From Actinoallomurus soli (GTDB lineage Bacteria > Actinomycetota > Actinomycetes > Streptosporangiales > Streptosporangiaceae): 64,000 bases of DNA. The stretch spans positions 62,001 to 126,000 of the forward strand of contig NZ_JAMXMV010000004.1 of assembly GCF_024055715.1 (NCBI RefSeq). Direction: 5' to 3'. The notes under the pieces were generated by a model that was given only the letters and a program-made list of their open reading frames with translations, ran no database searches and was not told the DNA's origin. The position numbers and the translations under genes are program-made. Below, in pieces: positions 59,223-64,000 of this stretch. Position 1 is the first letter of the stretch. Each line of letters begins with the position of its first letter.

Positions 59223-59369
59223 ATGGTCACGCTGACGCTCGACCCCATCGGGGACCTGTTCACCGATACGCCGGAGTGGGAGGTTCCCCCGGTCGAGGAC
59301 CGCTTCGCCTACAAGAAGAAGGCGGGCTCCTCGGACAGCTACAACACCAAGGACGAGATCGAGACCTGA
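59223..59369 (+). CDS. Putative RiPP precursor peptide (48 aa)
   Basis: A 48-aa acidic peptide with a strong ribosome binding site (AGGGAGGTG). The N-terminal part (MVTLTLDPIGDLFTDTPEW) looks like a leader. The C-terminal part carries three lysines (31-33), then AGSSDSYNTKDEIET. It sits directly upstream of a cyclase-type enzyme and a strong hairpin, as RiPP precursors do. Candidate core residues include Gly35, Lys43 and several Asp/Glu acceptors. The canonical lasso leader features (penultimate Thr, YxxP) are absent, so product type is uncertain. Confidence 0.7.
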   Translation: MVTLTLDPIGDLFTDTPEWEVPPVEDRFAYKKKAGSSDSYNTKDEIET

Positions 59370-59396
59370 CCGTCGACGCGTGAGAGTCGACACGTT

Positions 59397-59422
59397 GGCC
59401 GGCGGCCTTCGTGCCGCCGGCC
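59397..59422 (+). terminator. Attenuator-like hairpin after the precursor
   Basis: GGCCGGCGGC (59397-59406) and GCCGCCGGCC (59413-59422) make a perfect 10-bp GC stem with a 6-nt loop between the precursor-like gene and the cyclase gene. Partial terminators here commonly keep precursor mRNA in excess over enzyme mRNA. Confidence 0.8.
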
Positions 59423-59445
59423 TTCCACTCCGAACGGGAGCTGGC

Positions 59446-60921
59446 ATGCTGAAGCTGAAAATCTCGATCGACGATACGAACGGGCCGTGGACGTGGGACG
59501 GCCGCCGGTGGACGCACGGGCGGTCCTGGATCGAGCCGTACGCCCATCCGGCCTTGGAGCGCCTGCACGCATACGGCCGGTTCTGCATCCGCGAACGCAT
59601 GGCCTGCCGCGACGGGCAGCCGGCCGACTTCCTCGACATCCGGATCGACGCCGGGCGGGTCCGGATCACCGCCGGGCTGCGGGGCGTCGCGCCGCTGTAT
59701 GTCGCCGAGCAGGCCGGGGTCCTTCACGGCTCCTGGGATCTGTTCGACCTCCGGCCTCACATCGACCCGGGGAAGCTACTCGACCGTGAAGTGGCCCGGC
59801 TGCTGGCGTTCCGCGTCCGGTACGGACACGACACCGTGTTCGCCGGCGTCTACCGGATCAGCGAACGGTCCACCGCCGTCTACGACCGCAATGGCCTCAC
59901 CCTGCACTACCCCGAGCCCGCGCTGCACTCGCGGTCCCGGCAGTTACGCCCCGACGTCGACGATGCCGCGGTGATCGACGCGTACGAGCAGTTGCTCGCT
60001 GGGGCCGTCGCCGGGCATCGCTACGATCCGGCGAGCTCCTGCGTCGAGCTGTCCGGCGGCATGGACTCCGCGAACGTCGCAGCAACGCTCGGTGCCCTCC
60101 ACCCGGCACAGGTGAGCGCGGGAGCGTTGATCATCCTCGGTGACGCCGGACGGCAACAGATCCGTCGCCGTGACGCGTTCATCGACCTGCTGCAACTCGG
60201 TGCGGACACCCAGGTCACCCTCGGCGGGCGGCTGCCGTTCTGCCCCGGCGGCCGACGCGGCCCCTACGATGACGCCTACGCCGAAGCCAAGAACATCCTG
60301 CTCGCTCGGCTGGCCGGCCAGGGTGTCCGGACGGTGTTCACCGGCATCGGCGGGGATGAGATGGTCGCGGTGACGTCGCGAGAGTGGCCACACCCGCCCT
60401 ACGGCACCGAGTTGGAGACCAAATCCTGGATCGGTGACCGGGTCGTGGACGGGCTGAAGGAGGCCGAGGACAACGTCGCTCCCGCAGCGGTCATCAACGA
60501 GATGACGTTGTCCGCGCAGGCGTGCGCGGCGCCGGCGTTCCTGCGCGCCGGGATGTGGCCCGTTCATCCGCTCGCCGATCCGCGGCTGATCACCTTCGGC
60601 GAATGGCTGCCCCTGGGGTGGAGACGCCACAAACGTCTCCACCGCGAACGGCTGGAACACCGCGGCTGCCACGGCGAACTGATCCACCCGCCACTGGTGG
60701 AGAACTTCGCGCCGGTGATGCGTGAAGGCCTTCGCCGCCACGGCGTCGCGCACATCAATGTCATGCTCGGCGGAGGTTCACCGCTGATCGACGGCGGTTA
60801 CGTCGCAGCGGATGGCCTGGCCGACGCCCGCGACCGCATCGCCCGTGGCCAGTTCCTCGATCGGGACGCGGAGCTGTATATGGTGCTGGCCCTAGATCTG
60901 ACCCTGCGATCGTTCAGCTGA
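59446..60921 (+). CDS. Asparagine-synthetase-like macrolactam cyclase
   Basis: A 491-aa asparagine synthetase B-like enzyme with no N-terminal Cys2, so it cannot use glutamine like AsnB. It resembles lasso-peptide and albusnodin-family cyclases and beta-lactam synthetase. The degenerate N-terminal domain covers about 1-160. The ATP-pyrophosphatase loop is CVELSGGMDSANVAATLG (SGGMDS at 203-208), and GIGGDE is at 300-305. It would adenylate a side-chain carboxylate and form an amide. The ATG at 59446 follows GGGAG; an upstream frame start at 59380 lies in the hairpin. It overlaps the convergent GNAT gene. Confidence 0.88.
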   Translation: MLKLKISIDDTNGPWTWDGRRWTHGRSWIEPYAHPALERLHAYGRFCIRERMACRDGQPADFLDIRIDAGRVRITAGLRGVAPLYVAEQAGVLHGSWDLFDLRPHIDPGKLLDREVARLLAFRVRYGHDTVFAGVYRISERSTAVYDRNGLTLHYPEPALHSRSRQLRPDVDDAAVIDAYEQLLAGAVAGHRYDPASSCVELSGGMDSANVAATLGALHPAQVSAGALIILGDAGRQQIRRRDAFIDLLQLGADTQVTLGGRLPFCPGGRRGPYDDAYAEAKNILLARLAGQGVRTVFTGIGGDEMVAVTSREWPHPPYGTELETKSWIGDRVVDGLKEAEDNVAPAAVINEMTLSAQACAAPAFLRAGMWPVHPLADPRLITFGEWLPLGWRRHKRLHRERLEHRGCHGELIHPPLVENFAPVMREGLRRHGVAHINVMLGGGSPLIDGGYVAADGLADARDRIARGQFLDRDAELYMVLALDLTLRSFS

Positions 60922-61441
60922 CCGGCGCGCCGGTCAGCACGGGCAGGTCGGGCTGCAGCTCGGCACGCCGAGCCAGCCCGACCACCGTTACACCGCCACG
61001 TTCCTGCTCCCGCACGATCTGCCAGCCCTGCACCTGCGTGTAGTAGCGGACCAGACCCGGCTCGATCGTGCCGCGCCGCACCCATTCCCGGCCGCTGCGG
61101 GCCGCGTGGTCCAGGACCCAGCGGAGCATCAGGTGCCCGAAGCCCTGGCCGGCGAACGCCGGATCGGTGACCGTCGAAGCGACGAAGTATGCCGTCTCGG
61201 CGCACTCCTCAGGCGTCCAGAACCACGCGGGGGACTCCTCATACAGGCACGTCGCCCCGGCCACCTGACCGTCGCGGGTCAGGACCCACATCGGAAAGTC
61301 GGCGTCGGCGGCCTGGCGGCCGTACTCGGGTGCGAACTCCCGCCATCCCTGCCCGTGCAGTCCGCGAGCCTCCAGCCAGTCCGCCCGCGCCTGCGTCATC
61401 GCTACGATCGGCTCGCTGTCCTCGGCGGTCGCCGGGCGCAT
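60914..61441 (-). CDS. GNAT-family N-acetyltransferase
   Basis: A 175-aa acetyltransferase. The core is AYFVASTVTDPAFAGQGFGHLMLRWVLDHAARSGREWVRRG, with the acetyl-CoA loop GQGFGH, then VRYYTQVQGWQIVREQ. The start at 61441 (MRPATAEDS) or a GTG at 61444 is preferred; the ATG at 61450 abuts its GGAGG. It overlaps the cyclase gene end-to-end by 8 bp. In albusnodin-type clusters an acetyltransferase modifies a lysine of the peptide; the same is plausible here (inference), or it may be a self-resistance enzyme. Confidence 0.85.
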   Translation of the reverse strand: MRPATAEDSEPIVAMTQARADWLEARGLHGQGWREFAPEYGRQAADADFPMWVLTRDGQVAGATCLYEESPAWFWTPEECAETAYFVASTVTDPAFAGQGFGHLMLRWVLDHAARSGREWVRRGTIEPGLVRYYTQVQGWQIVREQERGGVTVVGLARRAELQPDLPVLTGAPVS

Positions 61442-61575
61442 CACCAGCATCCTCCGACCCTATGCAATCCGGCCCGTCGACGCCGCGACAACCCATCGGA
61501 TCGGTCGCGCCCCGGACATGACGAAGCGCCCCCGCCCTCCCCGCAGACCGGACTGGTGCGGAGCGGTTCCCGTGA

Positions 61576-62481
61576 TCAGAAGTGGCGGTAGTCGCGGACG
61601 GGCATGCGCGGGCCCCGGCGCGGCGGGGACGCGCCGGACAGCTCCAGCAGGCGGGTCACGCGGTACCGGTGGCCGGCGTACGGCGTGAGCAGCTCCAGCA
61701 TGCCCGCGTCGTCGACCTTGCGGCCGCTCAGCGCCCAGCCGACGATGCCGGGGATGTGGTAGTCGCCCACCGAGACCGCGTCGGCGTCGCCGAGGGCGCG
61801 CTGGCGCACCTCCGCCGACGTCCACACGCCGATGCCGCTCAGCGAGCGGAGCCGCCGATCCAGCTCCAGCGTGTCGTCGCCCTCCAGCCGGCTCGCGACC
61901 CGCGCGGCGCCGATGATCGTACGGGCCCGTACCGCCTCGATGCCCGACTTGTGCCACTCCCAGGAGGGGATCACGACCCAGGCGCGAGGCGGGGGCGGCA
62001 CCCGCAGGTCCAGCGGGCCGGGCGCGGGCTCGCCGAACCGGCGCACCAGGTAGCGCCAGGCCCGCCACGCCTCCTTGCCGACCACCTTCTGCTCCAGGAC
62101 CGCCGGCACGAGCGCCTCGAAGACGTTGCGGGTCCGGCCGATGCGGAAGTGCCGCAGGCGCAGCGCCGCGCGGCGCAGGACCTCGTGCTCCGGCCGGAAC
62201 GACGCCGGGTCGTCCGCCGCGCCGAGCAGGTCGGGCACGCCGTCGAGGAGCCGGGCCGCGCCCGGTCCCCATGCCTCGGCCTCGATCGCGTCGCCGCGGG
62301 CGAGGAGCCGGATCGTGCCCGGCCCGTCCGGGGTCGTGGACGCCCGCCACACCGCCCCGTCCGGCGTCACCGCGAAGGCGGGGTCACCGGTGCCCCGGCG
62401 GTGCGGCGCCAGCGTCAGCCGTACGTCGACCGGCCAGGGCGGCCGCCACGTCCGGGTCTGGGAGACCTCGCGGGTGAGCAT
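61576..62481 (-). CDS. DNA-3-methyladenine glycosylase 2-like protein
   Basis: A 301-aa HhH-GPD-type glycosylase resembling AlkA, which removes alkylated bases. Seen: FEALVPAVLEQKVVGKEAWRAWR, the helix-hairpin-helix SLSGIGVWTSAEVRQRALGDADAVSVGDYHIP with catalytic Asp in the VGDYH region, and a compact C-terminus. The ATG at 62481 is 8 bp after the manC stop. It has no obvious link to manC beyond co-transcription. Confidence 0.9.
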   Translation of the reverse strand: MLTREVSQTRTWRPPWPVDVRLTLAPHRRGTGDPAFAVTPDGAVWRASTTPDGPGTIRLLARGDAIEAEAWGPGAARLLDGVPDLLGAADDPASFRPEHEVLRRAALRLRHFRIGRTRNVFEALVPAVLEQKVVGKEAWRAWRYLVRRFGEPAPGPLDLRVPPPPRAWVVIPSWEWHKSGIEAVRARTIIGAARVASRLEGDDTLELDRRLRSLSGIGVWTSAEVRQRALGDADAVSVGDYHIPGIVGWALSGRKVDDAGMLELLTPYAGHRYRVTRLLELSGASPPRRGPRMPVRDYRHF

Positions 62482-62489
62482 GCCGGGCC

Positions 62490-63557
62490 TCACACGTCGG
62501 AGGAGAACCGCACGGCCGTCTCCGGCAGCTGCACGCCCGGCCACAGGCGCAGCCCGTCCCGCAGCTCGTTGCCCGGCCCGACCATCGCGCCGTCGCCGAT
62601 CACGGCGTCCGACACGACCGCGCCCGCGCAGATCCGCGCGCCCCGGCCGAGCACCGAACGCGACACCCGCGCCCCGCGCTCGACGACGGCGCCGTCGAAC
62701 AGCACGCTGGACTCCACGGTCGCGCCCGACTCGACCACGGCCCCGGCGCCGACGGTCGTGCCGCCGGAGACCGCGGCCTCCGGGGCGACCACCGAGCCGT
62801 TGAGGAAAAGCACGCCACCGCCCGGCCGCACGGCGGGCGACTCCATCCGGCCCAGCACCAGGTCGCACGAGCCCTGCACGAACGCGGCCGGCGTGCCGAC
62901 GTCCAGCCAGTACGCGCCCTCGACGTACCCCATGATCGTCTCACCGGAGGCGAGCAGCTGCGGGAACGTCTCGTACTCCACCGACACCACGCGGCCGGTG
63001 GGGATCGCGTCGATCGCCGAGCGGCGGAAGACGTAGCAGCCGGCGTTCACCTGGTTGGTCGGCGGTTTCGGGGACTTCTCCACGAACTCGATGACCTTGC
63101 CCTCGGAGGTCGTCGGCACCGCGCCGTAGCGCCGGGCGTCGTCGACCAGGGTCAGGTGCATCGTGACGGCCGCGTCGGACTTCTCGTGCATGGCGACCTG
63201 GGACACCAGGTCGTGGCCGGAGAGGATGTCGCCGTTCAGCACGACGACCGGGCTGTCGTCCTCGCAGGTCAGCTCCGCGGCGGCGTTCCGGATCGCGCCG
63301 GCCGTGCCCAGCGGCTCGTCCTCGGTGACGTAGACCAGCTCCAGCCCGAACCGCGACCCGTCGCCGAACGCCTCGGTGAACATCGCGGCGCGGTACGACG
63401 TGGCGAACACGACGCGGCGGATGCCCGCCGCGCTCGCCTTGCGCAGCTGGTGCTCCAGCAGTGGCACCCCGGCCGTCGGCAGCAGTGGCTTCGGCGTCGA
63501 GATCGTCAGCGGCCGAAGCCGCGTGCCCTTACCTCCGACCAGCAGGATCGCTTCCAG
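62490..63557 (-). CDS. manC: Mannose-1-phosphate guanylyltransferase/NTP transferase
   Basis: A 355-aa sugar nucleotidyltransferase, probably making GDP-mannose. The N-terminus LEAILLVGGKGTRLRPLT and STPKPLLPTAG form the nucleotide-binding signature. The C-terminal 90 residues have left-handed beta-helix hexapeptides (VAPEAAVSGGTTVGAGAVVESGA). The frame starts with CTG at 63557, preceded by GGAGGGG at 5-6 bp; no ATG, GTG or TTG lies between an upstream in-frame TGA and the signature. Starting at the next GTG (63467) would remove that signature. Syntenic with Rv3264c. Confidence 0.93.
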   Translation of the reverse strand: MEAILLVGGKGTRLRPLTISTPKPLLPTAGVPLLEHQLRKASAAGIRRVVFATSYRAAMFTEAFGDGSRFGLELVYVTEDEPLGTAGAIRNAAAELTCEDDSPVVVLNGDILSGHDLVSQVAMHEKSDAAVTMHLTLVDDARRYGAVPTTSEGKVIEFVEKSPKPPTNQVNAGCYVFRRSAIDAIPTGRVVSVEYETFPQLLASGETIMGYVEGAYWLDVGTPAAFVQGSCDLVLGRMESPAVRPGGGVLFLNGSVVAPEAAVSGGTTVGAGAVVESGATVESSVLFDGAVVERGARVSRSVLGRGARICAGAVVSDAVIGDGAMVGPGNELRDGLRLWPGVQLPETAVRFSSDV

Positions 63558-63591
63558 GGTGCCCCTCCCTCATCGGTACCGGCCGAACACC

Positions 63592-64000
63592 TTACTGTTC
63601 GACGGCGCGCTGGTACGCCGCCAGATGTGCCTCGGCGGATGCAGCCCAGGTGAATTCTCGGGAACGCGCGTGCGCCGCCTCGGCGAGCCGCCTCCGCCGC
63701 TCCGGGTCGTCGATCAGCGCGCGCAGCGCCGCCGCGATGTCCTCCACGCCGGGCTCGGTGTAGGCGACCGCGTCGCCGCCCACCTCCGGGAGCGAGGCGC
63801 GGTGGGTGGTCAGCACCGTGGCGCCGCAGGCCATCGCCTCCAGGACCGGCAGGCCGAACCCCTCGCCCCGGCTGGGCAGGGCCACGGCCAGCGACCCGGC
63901 GAAGAAACCAGGCAGCGACGGCCACGGCAGGTATCCCGGCCGGATGACCTTCAGGTGGGAGGGGACGTCGGCCAGCGCGGCGTCCAGCTCGTCGTCCCAG
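63592..64000 (-). CDS. Glycosyltransferase family 4 protein (3' part only)
   Basis: The C-terminal 135 codons of a GT-B glycosyltransferase, open at the window edge. Seen: KVIRPGYLPWPSLPGFFAGSLAVALPSRGEGFGLPVLEAMACG, containing the donor-binding EGFGLPVLEAM motif, then LPEVGGDAVAYTEPG. It precedes manC in the same orientation with a 34-bp gap. It likely uses a nucleotide sugar such as GDP-mannose to build envelope glycan; specificity cannot be told from this part. Confidence 0.88.
   Translation of the reverse strand, partial: WDDELDAALADVPSHLKVIRPGYLPWPSLPGFFAGSLAVALPSRGEGFGLPVLEAMACGATVLTTHRASLPEVGGDAVAYTEPGVEDIAAALRALIDDPERRRRLAEAAHARSREFTWAASAEAHLAAYQRAVEQ

Noticed and set aside
59223-59369. 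Calling the 48-aa peptide a classical lasso precursor.
   Set aside because: No leader Thr at the penultimate position, no YxxP motif, and no B1 or B2 proteins nearby. An unassigned RiPP-like precursor is safer.
63467-63467. GTG start for manC.
   Set aside because: It would remove the first 30 residues, including the GGKGTRLRPLT signature. The CTG start with a good SD explains the full domain.

Overview
The window is a contiguous piece of a high-GC actinobacterial chromosome. GC is about 70 percent, GTG and TTG starts are common, and many genes overlap by ATGA, GTGA or TTGA. The core gene order follows the mycobacterial Rv3235-Rv3264c block: Rv3235-like, secA, hpf, comF, lpqB, mtrB, mtrA, ahcY, mannose-6-P isomerase, phosphomannomutase, DUF3499, zincin-like, whiB, fbiA, fbiB, manC. 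Two S-adenosylhomocysteinase paralogs, a DasR-like regulator beside PTS genes and an XRE/ATPase pair suggest a filamentous actinomycete, perhaps Streptosporangiales; that placement is inference. No tRNA, rRNA, CRISPR array or insertion sequence was seen.

Layout. 0-3.7 kb: two regulator/target pairs, MarR with a membrane protein and TetR with an NAD-dependent epimerase, each with palindromic operators visible, plus a short-chain dehydrogenase. 3.7-7.7 kb: general PTS enzymes (EI, HPr), a SIS-domain sugar-phosphate enzyme and a divergent DasR-like GntR regulator around a perfect 22-bp palindrome. 7.7-13.3 kb: a lipoprotein, a large secreted amidase-like protein, an Rv3235-family protein and an ECF sigma operon. 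13.4-26.4 kb: secA, an orphan response regulator, hpf, comF and the mtnA-mtrA-mtrB-lpqB operon. 26.7-36.8 kb: a membrane/DUF4129/DUF4350/MoxR/DUF58 operon, then Uma2, GNAT, SpoIIM-like, RDD and hypothetical genes. 37.2-40.9 kb: two tandem AhcY paralogs, a divergent MerR and an AhpD-like protein. 41.4-44.5 kb: a NarL-type two-component system and a cation-efflux protein. 44.6-53.8 kb: mannose metabolism, Trm112-like, WhiB and the F420 genes fbiA and fbiB. 53.8-56.4 kb: fbiC. 56.5-61.5 kb: an accessory island of visibly lower GC on its left side. 61.6-64 kb: a DNA glycosylase, manC with a CTG start, and a glycosyltransferase cut by the window edge.

Two observations stand out. First, the accessory island looks like a small RiPP locus. 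A 48-aa acidic peptide with a strong ribosome binding site is followed by a 10-bp GC hairpin, then an asparagine-synthetase-like macrolactam cyclase lacking the glutaminase cysteine, then a convergent acetyltransferase. An XRE regulator, an HATPase and a protein with an internal duplication lie upstream. No RRE protein or leader peptidase is present and the peptide has no canonical lasso leader motif, so the chemistry may be unusual. Second, at least five unrelated genes (ptsI, lpqB, the DUF4129 gene, merR and the zincin-like gene) end inside a short tandem repeat whose unit contains the stop codon. This recurring 3'-end architecture is not explained by any annotated feature.

Gene functions come from recognising family motifs by eye. 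No database search was run.
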